Origin: Peromyscus leucopus
Taxonomy: Eukaryota > Chordata > Mammalia > Rodentia > Cricetidae
Assembly (NCBI RefSeq): GCF_004664715.2
Contig: NC_051068.1
Span: 47,550,953 to 47,614,952 of the forward strand
Length of the DNA: 64,000 nucleotides
Reading direction: 5' to 3'
Both the position numbers and the translations under genes were made by a program. This document shows, one piece after another, positions 1-11,055 of the stretch (positions are counted from its first letter, which is position 1; each line of letters opens with the position of its first letter). Below the pieces are notes generated by a model. That model did not search any database, was not told the DNA's origin, and saw only the letters and a list, made by a program, of their open reading frames with translations.

Positions 1-3000
1 TTATTCCACAGTTCACTTGAGAATATTTAGAGTCATTCTCTCCTACTGCCACTCCATACGTACGTGGACACACACTCACGCAAGTGTGTACAAATCTACA
101 GACACCTCCCTCTAATACATGGAGCAAAATCACATACACACATGTCATACACATCCACTCTTATGAGAAGAAGAACAAGAGAAATCCAAGTGTGTAAAAA
201 TACTTTATTTTACTTGAATTTATCATAAGGAATAGTAGAATATCTTAGAAATTTATGTTAGAAAAAACAGACATCTGAAATTCAGTTATATATCATTTTA
301 TTATTCATGGAATTATAGAATTAATATTAGTGATTAGTATTTAAGAGAACAATGCTTGTTGTATCCATATTTTTATCTTGCTAAAAATATTTAGTATGAT
401 ATATTGGTAATATGAATATAAGTTTGGTGTTGAATTAAGTCCAATTTACAATGTTGAAGTGAGAGATTGATTTGTACTTGTAAATTTAAGTAGAAATTTT
501 ACTGTTTATATAAAATATTAGAATGCCTAAAAAGTCCTTGAGTTTTACCATATTCTTTAGATTAATTTAGTTCTTAAGAATGACTTTATATTTTTTATTT
601 TTATTTTTTAGATTCTTTTTGTTGTTTTTATTCTTTTTTTAGGGTCTGTCTGATTTTTTTCCATTTTTATTTATTTATATTTCTATTATCAACTTGATAC
701 AGTATAAATTTTTATCTTAATAGTGAAATGTTTCATTGAGGCTTGCCCAGTGATTCAGTGAAACCAAAACTTATTATAAGCCACAGTCATCTTTCTGAAT
801 TTTTCTGATTTGTTAGGATATCAAACAATATAAGTGAACCTATAAGTAAAATAGAAGAAGGGACAATTTCTGAGACATTGGCTGTCTTTTATACAAAAGA
901 GTTATAAGCCAATTACAAATGTAGAAAATCAACAGAGAATCACTGCAATTTACCACCACTCTACCAACCCCCTACAAATTCTTCATCACAGATTACTTGT
1001 AGTTCTCTTAATCTGTTACTGATTAAAGACATTGTATTTCAAAATAAATAAATAAAGGCGTGACACACAGAAAAATGAATAAACACACTAAAAAAATGAC
1101 TTTATTACTTAAGAAGATTTTGTTATTCAGAAAATTTAGCTTAAAACACAACATTTTAATTAACTCAGTTTGAAAATGAAACCAGCTATTAATTGTAGGC
1201 CATTAAAAGTAACAGTTCACATTTACATTTCAAATTTACAGCTTATAAATGTGTCATTTCCTCAGAATTAGAATATTCCCTCTTACAGGGAGGAGGAAGG
1301 TCTATTATGCTCCAGAAGCTCAGATAACTTACCACAGTCTGGAAGCTTGAAACCTCTAAGTCTATGGAGGCTGCTCCCCAAGATTACACAGCAGCAGCCA
1401 ATTGCTGGAGAAGCATCTTCCTTGGAGCCTCCTGCAAGTTGTGTGGGAGCTCGAGGGCTACAGGCTTCAGGATTCATCATTAACGCTGGGTGGGCTTTTC
1501 AGTGTCAAGGTTGCCTGTGAGTCATCTATACTTCTGTACGTAACCCTGGTCACTTAGTTGGTTCATCAAGATAGACGCGGGTAGAACTGCTTCTTTGGTT
1601 TGTCATTGACGCCCTAGATGTCATACAAGGGTATATTGAAATGTATAAGCTGAACTTAGGTTTTCAAGGAGGAAATGAACTAGAACCGTTGAACTGATAG
1701 ATTGTGGTCTTCAGCCTCTGATTCCAGGAAAAGAGGAGAGTCACAGGAGGCTGGGAGGCTGGAGATCATGAGGAGCTGTGGACAAATAAGACATACTTTA
1801 TTTATTGGCATACAGGCTAAGAAGCAGGTAGATGCCATCAGGCACCCAGGCACACATGGCCACACACAGATTGGCAGAGAGACAGGCGAGTGCACAGGCT
1901 GCACAGAGGTAGATCATGGTGAAGGCACAGATGCAGACCTCTGACCCCGCCCCTCAGGGCATGTTTATGCAGAACTCACACGAAAGTGACATTCCACCAG
2001 AAGTAGTTGTACAGCAGACTGCATTACTGTTTACTTCCGGTTTCCCCAGCATCTAGTGTCAGCCATTTTGTGCTCACTCTGAGCCCTGCAAGATGTCCAG
2101 TATTTAGCCATCTTGGCCCATATTGTATATCTTTATCAACACCATATTGTCTAAACATGATCCTTACAGCCCTCTGTGCACAACATAGTTCAACTGATTA
2201 TTGATTATTCGTTTCTTTTATTATTGATCATTGATTTTTAAAGTACAGAACTATCTCTGAATTATCTTTTATGTGACCCTAAACCTACATCCATGTAAGA
2301 ACTTTTTAAGAGCAAAACTCCAAAAGAGTAGTGGATTTTGGGTAAACTTTCTTTTCTATGGAGACATATCTTAGATCCCTTTAGATTAAGACAGAAGATT
2401 ATGAGAACCATGAGGAGTTTGAAGTCTTTCTTAACAATTACGTCATGTCGGCACTAAATTTATACCAGCTGGTGCTGCCTCTCATCCTCTTCCACGTTTC
2501 ACATGGCTTAAATTCTTTTCACATTCATAATTTGATTCTTCACCTTTTTGTTCATCAACGTTGTTCTCTGACAATTTCATACAGGTTTATAATGATTCTG
2601 GTTAGCCACTTTCTTGGCTTTCCCCTCCCGCCCCTACCGGCTCACCTTCTTCCTTACCCATTTCTCTCCCACAACCATACTTTTTGTTTTGTGTCCCACA
2701 GAGCTCAACCAGGGCCATCTGTGTAACCTTGGGTCTGGAACTATCGTGATGTGTTCACTAGTGGATTTACAACTGGTCAGTAGGCCTCTCCCTAGCATAA
2801 TCTCCTGTTAGTTGCTAATAAATCAGCAGGAAGTGGTAGGGCCTTGTAAGCAACTTCCCCATCCACAGCTGACTGTTGGATGGACCTAACTTGTCGGGAG
2901 CCAGCGGCAGTAACTGGCACAGCCGTTTCTGTGAGTTCAGGATCGCCATGGCCGTGTGAGGTCTAGAGGGTGGCACCTCATGGCCCTTCTCCCTACTTTC

Positions 3001-3030
3001 TTTCTACCCCTCTTTTTAAAAAAGCCAGAA
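1..3030. other. AT-rich intergenic DNA, no gene recognised
   Basis: I see no coding exon, RNA gene or clear transposon here. Positions 200-1250 are AT-rich with T-rich runs near 590-680. Positions 1690-1960 read on the minus strand as a short hydrophobic ORF end followed by overlapping AATAAA signals, which could be the tail of an old retrocopy, but I recognise no parent. The 60-93 codon ORFs here have no family resemblance. Confidence 0.5.
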
Positions 3031-3034
3031 CAAA

Positions 3035-3150
3035 ACAAATTAAAGTCTCACTACGTATCCTTGGCTGACCTGGCAGTTGCTCCTGTAGACCAGGCTGGCC
3101 TTGAACTCACAGAAGTCTGCCTGCCTCTGCCTCTCACACCTGGTTCTTTC
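3035..3150 (-). repeat. B1 SINE, diverged
   Basis: The + strand shows the reverse complement of B1: 'gaccaggctggccttgaac' followed by 'tctgcctgcctctgcctc'. It is 7SL-derived, old and lacks a clear tail or target duplication. Confidence 0.75.
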
Positions 3151-3669
3151 TACTCCTTCTTCCTGAGTTTCCTGAGCCTCCCAGGGTGGTATAAATGTCT
3201 TGTTTAGGGCTGAGCTCTCAACTCTCTTTCATCTTAGGTTTAAATCGAGACAAGGCTTACCACTTCCCCTTTTATTGTGGCCTTTTCAATGCTGAGACTT
3301 ACAATCTTCATCTGTTTCTGGATTGACTAGGTTTCATGATCAAGAAGCTTTTTACAAAGAGTTTTTAGATATCTCCATTAGTCTAAGTTAGCTGTCATCT
3401 CACACATATGCACACTTACATACAGACACAACCCCATCACCACCATCACCGACACACACAGTCAGGGAACTCTGGGTAGTTTAAAAACAGAAATTTATTT
3501 TTTTCATAGTTCTGGAGATCAGAACCCAAGATCAAGGTGCCACCAAGGTTAGATTTGGGGGGAAAGCTCTCTTCCTTGCTTGCAAATGGCAATTGTCTTG
3601 CTTTGCTTTTCCACAGCCTACTTCTTCTATGCCTGTGTAGAAAGCAAGCTATAGCATCTCATGCTCATG

Positions 3670-4165
3670 TATGTGTGTGTGTGTGTGTAGTATATATGTG
3701 TATGGTCTATGCGTAGACGTGTATATAAGCGTGTGTGAGTCCATGTGTGTGTCGAGGTCAGAGGATGTTATATGTTCTGACCCATCATTCTCTAACCTTC
3801 CTCTGAGACAGTGTTTCACTGCTAGTCTGTGGCCAGCACACCGAAGCAATTCTTTTTAATCTCTGTGTGCATTTGATGTGATACACATGCCGAGGTTAGA
3901 AGACAGCATCAGCTGTCAGCCCTTCCCTCCCATCGTGTTTGAGGCAGGGTCTCTTTTTGTTTGCTGCTACATATGCCAGGTTAGCTGGCCCATTATCTTC
4001 CCAAGAGTCTTCTGCCCCTGTCTCTCATCTCCTCATAGGAGCACCAAGATTACAGACATGTGCTACCTGCCTGGTTTTATATGGGTTATGGCAATATAGA
4101 CTCATATCATCTCACTTTTTCAGCAAGTGTTTTAAACCACTGAGCCATCTCTCAAGCCCTCTATT
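3670..4165 (-). repeat. TG repeat plus B3-like rodent repeat composite
   Basis: A (TG)n run at 3670-3690 leads into diverged B3-type sequence. The typical 3' marker, reverse complement 'ccactgagccatctctcaag', lies near 4137-4157. An internal block with 'gaggcagggtctc' matches the longer rodent composite also seen near 30.1 kb and 63.4 kb. No coding content. Confidence 0.6.
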
Positions 4166-4227
4166 TAGTTTTTGAAATGCATTTCCTATTTTGATCCTTG
4201 AGATTTCCTCTGGGATATCAGCTATGC

Positions 4228-4555
4228 TTATTGTCTGTTGCTATAAAAAGACATCATAACCACGGAAACTCTTACAAAGAAAACATTTAATTGGGGAGGC
4301 TTGATTAAAGTTTCAGAGGTTCAGTCCATTCTCATCATGGTGGGGAGCATGGTGCCATGCAGGCAGACATGGTGTTGGAGGAATACCTGAGAGTCCTACT
4401 TCTTGCAGGCAACAGGAAGTTGACTCACTGGGCAATATTCCCAGCATAGGAAACCTCAAAGCCCACCCACACAGTGACACACTTCCTCCAACAAGGCCAC
4501 ACCTCCTAATAGTGCCACTCCCTTTCAGGGACATTTTCTTTTAAATCACCACATG
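4228..4555 (-). mobile_element. Rodent hAT-type DNA transposon relic (URR1/RCHARR1-like)
   Basis: This is a roughly 330-bp rodent-wide unit: 'attgctataaaaagacatca', then 'aacatttaattggggaggc', then 'ccaacaaggccacacctcc' and a terminal 'aatcaccaca'. The same unit recurs at 5135, 19325, 33125, 34932 and 57266. It is non-coding. The family name is my best guess from general structure. Confidence 0.65.
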
Positions 4556-5107
4556 TATGTTGGCTTATCTTCATCTGTTACTCATTTTACCAGCTTCTTT
4601 AAAGTGATTTGAACCTATCTGCCTTTCTTTACATTCATTATGACATCCTCAAGTATTTCTGTTCTCCGGCTAAGAGATAGTAGTAGTTGCCTTCTGGAAT
4701 AAATTTCTCTTGTCTTCCTAATAGAATTCCATTTTGGATTTGATGGTGATGAATACAGCTTATAAACCTGACCTAGTTAAGATGGAGGGTGACACCTGAC
4801 ATAGCCCTGAATACAGAGAAAGAGATCTGTTATGTGGGAGGTTTAAGGAAGCTCTCAAAAAAACAACAATAACAAAACAAACAAAAAACCTCACCAAGTT
4901 AGTGCCTCCCTTTGGTCTCTTTTCCATATTGTTATTCTTCCCTGGAATACTGAAGCAAGGTAGGAGGAGAGGCATCTATTTGGGTAGCCTGAAGTGTTCA
5001 TAAAGATGAAAACTCTATTTTACTAATGTTAGAGCAGAAAGCTATCTAATCTTTGATTACTTGTTGAAGAATCAAAAGAGACAGTAACTTTAGTTTGTTT
5101 CAAACAT

Positions 5108-5845
5108 TGCTGTGGTTTGAATATGGAATGTCCTTGTGGTGGTTTGAATGAGAATGGACTCCATAGACTCAAATGTTTGAATGCTTGGTTTCCAATCAGG
5201 TTAGTGGAACGACTTGAGAAGAATTAGGTGTGGTCTTGTTGGAGTAGGAGTGGCCTGTTTGGAGGGAGGTGTGTCCCCGGATATGGGCTTAGGGGTTTCG
5301 AAAGCCCACACCAGGCCCAGTCGCTTGTGAATTTGATGTGAGCCCTCAGCTTTTCTCCAGCACCATGCTACTGCCACACTCCCTGGAATGATGATCATGG
5401 ACTCACCTCTGAAACTATAAGCAAGCCCCCAATTAAATGCTTTCTTATATGAATTGCCTCGGTTGCCACAGCAATACTAACTATGTGACTAGGACAGTCC
5501 TGAATGTGCAATGTCTCCCCATAGGCTCATGCATTGGAACACGTGGTCCCCAGCTGGTGACGCAGTTCAGGAAGGCTTTAGAACCTTTAGGAGATGTGGA
5601 ACCTTGGTAGAGGAGACAGGTCACTGAGGGTGGGATAAGAGGCTGTGTATCTCAGTTTCATCTTTAACCCTGCTTTCTGACTTCCGATGTGATGTGACCG
5701 CCAGCCTCTCACTCCTGCCACCTACGGAGCCTTCTCCACCACAATGGGATGAATGCTTTCGAACTGTAAACCAGAAAAACCCTTCCTTAAATTGCTTTTA
5801 GTTAGCTATTGTGTTGCAGAATCCAGAAACTAACCAATACAATGT
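5108..5845 (+). mobile_element. Two nested hAT-type relics
   Basis: An outer unit starts at 5108 ('tgtggtttgaatatggaat'), is interrupted near 5134, and resumes near 5496 ('caatgtctccccataggctc'), running to about 5845. Between them lies a complete copy of the repeat described at 4228, in + orientation (5135-5495). The flanks of the inner copy share 'gtcct', as expected for a short target duplication. Confidence 0.6.
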
Positions 5846-6179
5846 AAATAATTATATCAATATGCATATCATTGAAAATAACTTGTACTGCTATATGTCA
5901 TTCCTTTAATTTTTGGTAATGAAAAATGTGGAATCATTGGATGATTTTCGTATCATTTTGGGTTTATGGTGAAGATAATCCAGGATTTGCGATTTGCTCT
6001 ACCATCAGCTTTTCTTACTGTGACAAAATACGTGACGTAAAAGCTTGAAAGAAAGAGTTCTTTTGACTTAAAAGTTACCGGTCGCAGTCGCTCTGAGCCT
6101 GTGGGAAGGCAGTAAGTGTGCTGGGTTAAAGGAGCAGGAAGAACAAAGCTCAGCTCATTGTTGGCAAGAAACAGCAATA

Positions 6180-6435
6180 GCTGGGCGGTGGTGGGGTGGC
6201 AGCGGGGTGGGGGGGGGGGTGGGGGGGGGGGGGGGGCGGTGGTGGAGCCCGCCTTTAATCCCAACACTCGGGAGGCAGAGCCAGGTGGATCTCTGTGGGT
6301 TCGGGTTTGAGGTCAGCCTGGGCTACCAAGTAAGTTCCAGGAAAAGGCGCAAAGCTACACAGAGCAACCCTGTCTCGAAAAACCAAAAAAAAAAAAAAAG
6401 AAAGAAAAGAAAAAGAAAAGAAAGAAAGAAAGAGC
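6180..6435 (+). repeat. B1 SINE with expanded G tract and A-rich tail
   Basis: This is a full B1 body on the + strand ('cctttaatcccaacactcgg', 'cgcaaagctacacagagcaa', 'accctgtctcgaaaaacc') ending in A- and GAAA-rich sequence to 6435. The 5' segment near the polymerase III A box is replaced by long G runs (6207-6236). The B1 subtype is one I associate with cricetid rodents. Confidence 0.85.
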
Positions 6436-7904
6436 AATGACGTGACTGGGGACAAGACACAGCTTTCAAGTCACACATCTTGGTGAATCTAATTCCTCTG
6501 ACTAGGCCCACCTCCTAGGATCATTGTTAAAGCATGAGTCCATAACTGGATAACACATTGATTAGCTAAAGGTCCCCATGGTCCAATCTCTTCCCAAATC
6601 CTAACCTCTGAGCATTGCCTTGGGAACCAAGGAGTTTTGAGAGCAGATTTCATATCTCAACTATAGCAGTGTGTGCTTTTGAAAGGGGCAGGAAGGAATG
6701 TTTTTCTTTATAGTGTATCAGAATGATTCAAAACAAGCAAAACCATATCACCAAAACTCGGCAAATACTGTCACCTTGGTGATAAGTACAAAAGTCTGTG
6801 TGGAGAACCATGGGAGGGGAAAGAGGTGGTGGCTGGCTACATTCCTCAGAAGCAACAAGAACTGGTGTTCTATTTTGCCTTTCTGGCTTTCAAATTTTTG
6901 ATAATGAGATGTTTAAAAGAATTATTTGGATCCTCTCCCTTCTTATAGAGAGTCTAGAATCCAGATTTCAGGAATGATATTTAAATTGCCTTGCTATGTT
7001 ATGCACATGTTGAGATAATACAGTTGATAAGGTGAGTAAATCAAGGGAACAGAAAATGGTTTAACTCAACTAAAAGGACCCCGCAGCATTGGCTAGAGAT
7101 CACGAACAACTCTGCGCCTTTTGTTGTTTTATTGGATTGGTGTTTTCTGGTGGCTTTATCCAGCTGATAATTATGCACCAAGGCAACTCCAGTCATCAAC
7201 TCTTTCAAATCCTCAGGATACCGATTTAGTGATTGTTTCCATTTACTGTACCAAGCCCACTAATGGCAATACCTTGAGAACACTACTCATGCTTCCTTCA
7301 TAATACATTTTGTCTTCTATATGATTACATGGGAAAAGCAATTCTACTTTAGTTTCTCATTCATTTTAATTTGGGTGAGCAGATGTTTTATGTGTACTAC
7401 AGCCAACTATTTAATTTGTAATATGGAAAAGCCTGTAATAGCAATTTATGTTTTGTTATATGGTGGTCTTAATTTCCTCCAAAATCTTAGCATAAAAATT
7501 GAATGCATTTTATTTTCCAATTCATCTAGGGCACCCCAAGAACACAACTGAGCTCATAAAATTTAAGTATTATTTTTAAGTGAATTTTTTTTTTCCTCAA
7601 GAGGGAATGAGGGAAACAAAAAAGGGAAGCGAAGAGGAGAGGGAAGTAATTGAACAATGAAGCTCTCAGCTGCCAAAGAACAAGACCCACTGTAAGAAAA
7701 GATTGTGATGCATGGGAGAATTAGTTCACATGGAAACCATTATTTTTTCTAGCATAGTGCTATTCATACCTTATATATATTACATTTTAATGCATATATT
7801 CATATGGTTTTTGCAGAAGATTTGGATAAATTGTAGGATATACATATATAATATATATTATATGTACTTTATGTATTTAAATTTTGTAATTGAGGCAGTG
7901 TACT
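6436..7904. other. Intergenic DNA, nothing recognised
   Basis: Unique-looking, AT-rich sequence with no exon-like ORF, no SINE body and no clear LTR. A TA-rich patch lies at 7770-7870. Confidence 0.5.
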
Positions 7905-8300
7905 GGATAGTTTTATATCAACTTAACATGAGCTAAAGTCATTTGAGGGGAGGGAAACTTAATTAGAAGATGCCTCCATAAGATTGGGCTGTAGGCAAGC
8001 CTGTAGGGCATTTTCTTAATTAGTGATTGATGTGGGAGGACCTAGTCCACTGTGGGTGGTGCCACCCCTGGGCTGGCAGTCTTGGGTTCTGTAAGAAATC
8101 AGGCTGACCGAGTAGGGGAAACAAGCCAGTAAGCAGCACCCCTCCATGGCCTCTGCATCAGCTCCTGCCTCCAGGTTCCACCCTGACTTCCTTCAGTGAT
8201 GGACTGTGATTGTGGAAATGCAAGCCACGCAAACCCTTTCCTCCCAACTTGCTTTTAGTCACGGTGTTTTATCACAGCAATAGTAACCCTGACAAAGACA
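7905..8300 (+). mobile_element. Rodent hAT-type relic, second family
   Basis: It starts with 'tgtactggatagttttatat', carries 'gggctgtaggcaagcctgta', and ends with 'atcacagcaatagtaaccct'. Related minus-strand copies are at 36286, 45060 and 62035. No transposase ORF is present. I infer a non-autonomous DNA transposon; the exact family is not assigned. Confidence 0.65.
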
Positions 8301-8591
8301 GGCATGGTGGGAAAATTCTGGAGGCAGGAGAAGAACAACAGGCCTCCCACCCTGAAAGTCTAGTTGAAATCTTTAATCAGATAAGAAGCAAGAATCCCAG
8401 CACAATCATCAATGGTTTAAGATCTTCTCCCTTTCCAGCTGTAAACATAATTTCCTAGGACTCTCATCAGGAACCACATTTACGAGGAAAGGACACACAC
8501 TAAACCCCATATGCAATCCTAGTGGGATTATAATTCTACCCAAGGCATCTCTCTCTGGAGTCAGTATATAACCTATCAAAAGAGAAAAGGA

Positions 8592-8592
<1 letters not shown>

Positions 8593-8652
<60 letters not shown>
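8593..8652. repeat. (CA)n microsatellite
   Basis: Alternating CA runs with one AA interruption near 8606. The Cys/Val-rich antisense ORF across it is an artefact of the repeat. Confidence 0.95.
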
Positions 8653-8816
8653 GTTTCTTTGCGGTCTTTGAGGTGTAATTTGAGAGACACCGTATGATAC
8701 TTATGGCCGATGGTAAGAAGATTGTGGTTCCCCTTTGAGAAGCCCTCATACTTTAGTGTATTTCTTTTCTAAGCACCTCTATTTTTCCTTAACCTTGGCG
8801 CCAAAAACCCTTATTA

Positions 8817-8823
8817 ACTAAAA

Positions 8824-8858
<35 letters not shown>

Positions 8859-8860
8859 AC
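8817..8860. repeat. (AAAT)n microsatellite
   Basis: About eleven AAAT units. It may be the remnant of a retroposon tail, but no SINE body is recognisable beside it. Confidence 0.95.
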
Positions 8861-10714
8861 TGCTACTCTCACTCAAGAGATGTGAGTAGGTACTTTTATT
8901 CTCTTCTGGAGCAACTTTCTTTCTATTTTTGATAATTTCCCAACTCTGCTTCATCCTGGCTGGTCCTGAAGTTCTTTGCTGTATGAATGAAGCCGTGAAT
9001 CCTGAGTTGGCCTGGGAGGAGGTCCCTAAGAGATTAAGAGAACTCATCAAGGCTTCTGAGGGTTACAGCCTGGAGCTTTTCTCTTCACCGCTAACAGTCA
9101 TCACAGAGATTTTCCCTGCATTGATTAAACACATTAGTGATTAACTCTGAGTTACCAACAGTACATTGGAGTCATGAAGGAAACTAATCAAAACACTTCC
9201 CCTTGGAGTCATTTAACCAAGAGCAAGTCCAGATTTGAATTCTCTCCTTCATGTTCCCTGTGTCTTCCCTCCTCTGTCTGTTGGTTATGTGAGTCTGAAT
9301 CTGTCCCTGCATCTGTTCCTGTTTTTGTATGTTTTTATGTGTTATGTGACTATATGTCTCTGTGTCTGTCTGTCTGTCCCTCACAGAAGGCTTCTTCCTG
9401 CCTTTATTGAATAGCATAGAAAGCACAGGGAAGGAATGGGACATTCCTTTACAGAAATCTTTAACAGAGTTTTAAATGGATTAAGTCATTGACTCCAACC
9501 AACCTAGACAACAAATTGTACTACAAACATCATTGTTTATCAACCAACACCCATAAGTGGATATTCATTTTAGAAGATTGCTTTTAACCTCTGTATTTGC
9601 TGCTTTCAGCAAATGATACATTTGCATTTTCTGCATAAGGGGCATCCAAGAGTACATAATTAAAGATTATAGCTATATATAAGCTTAGGTTGTAAATGTT
9701 GATGGGACATCCAAGGCAAGTAAGGTTGATTGTTGCATTGTTCCCCTAAAGGCAGGTAAAACAGTCTGAGTACACAGTAGGAGAGCAGACCTCAAGGTGT
9801 ATTATTAACTTTGGCTGTGAGGTCCATACCAAGTTCCAGTCTCTTAGAATGGACGAGACATTTTCATATTATTGTTTCGCCACATTCCCCATGTCTTATT
9901 TACAGTTAATTAGACACTATGGTCATTGCTTTGTACTATTAAACTTGGGGTAACTTCCTGTAAAATAAAAGATAGCTAAAATATAATCCACTCACAGGAT
10001 TAAATGATTAAATGAGAGCAAATGACAGCTAAATAAAACCATTATTAGTTTTTGTCTACTAGATTTTTGCCCAACAAGTATATAGATTATTCTGTGGTTG
10101 AATTCAGTCTCTGATGTTTTGATAATTTTCGCCTCCTGTTTTGTTTCTCCATTTCCCCCCATTATTCTTCCTGTGAGAATTACATTTCAACTTTCAATTC
10201 ACACTAGAAACGTGATTGACAAACGCAGTAATTTCCTAGATATTATAGTAAAAATAAATAATGTTTTAAAAATATGAACCCACGCAGTAAAGAAAAGATG
10301 AATATAGAATAATAATGGTTTATGGTGGAAAAGATAACAAGTTACTTTAGCAGAAGTACATGTATTCTCTGTAAGGGTTTGATTCTAGAGTTGTTACCCT
10401 TACAGTCCCTTATACATGAGCCTGACCTCCTGACCATCTCTGCAGTCTATAGTAACTTTACCTGGACATGTATTTGGTGAATAAAGTTCCCGTGGCACCT
10501 ATGCCTCCCGCTAATGACTTTAGGGCAAGGCAGGTGGGGGACATGAAGGGACCCAGCTGTGCAGAAGCCAGATCTTTAACCACGCCCTCAGCCCAACCCC
10601 ATGTGCTCAGACAGGAATTTGAATCCTGGGTTGATAGAGTTTTCAATTTTTTTAAAGAGAAGACTAGAAATGTGGACTTTTGTTTATATGTTTTTAAATT
10701 TGAGTGAACTTTTC
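8861..10714. other. Intergenic DNA, nothing recognised
   Basis: No recognisable gene or transposon body. ORFs up to 86 codons on both strands overlap each other and have no family features. Confidence 0.45.
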
Positions 10715-10925
10715 ATGTTTTACTTTGTTTGGAGACAGGAGCTCATGTATCCCAGGTTAGCCCCAACCTGTGATCTAGACCTTGAGCTTCTGGTCTTCCT
10801 GAGTGCTGTGTTGCGATAGAGGCCCATGAGACTGAGCACTCATGGTTTGTGTGTACTAGGGATCCAACCCCGGGATTCAGGAGCACTAGGCTAGCACGCT
10901 ACCAACTAGGCTACACTGTCAGTTC
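10715..10925 (-). repeat. B4-type SINE (B1-ID fusion), old
   Basis: B1-like antisense sequence ('cttcctgagtgctgtg') is followed by ID-like antisense sequence ('actagggatccaaccccggg', 'gctagcacgctaccaa'), as in B4 elements. It is strongly diverged. Confidence 0.6.
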
Positions 10926-11055
10926 TGCTTCAGTCTTTAAAATGAAACATTGCAGAGCAAATAAACTACATGTGTAGGTCACAATCATCTTCCAGGTTCC
11001 AACATAAGAAAGAAGCCGTGTATCTAAACTGAAGGCATTATTTTGTGAGAAATGT

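Noticed and set aside
3480..3610. Segment resembling an ancient mammalian repeat ('agttctggagatcagaaccc')
   Set aside because: Too diverged and short for a family assignment from memory.
8593..8652. Apparent direct-repeat array (CRISPR-like) from CA and AAAT tracts
   Set aside because: These are simple microsatellites in a mammalian genome with no spacers.
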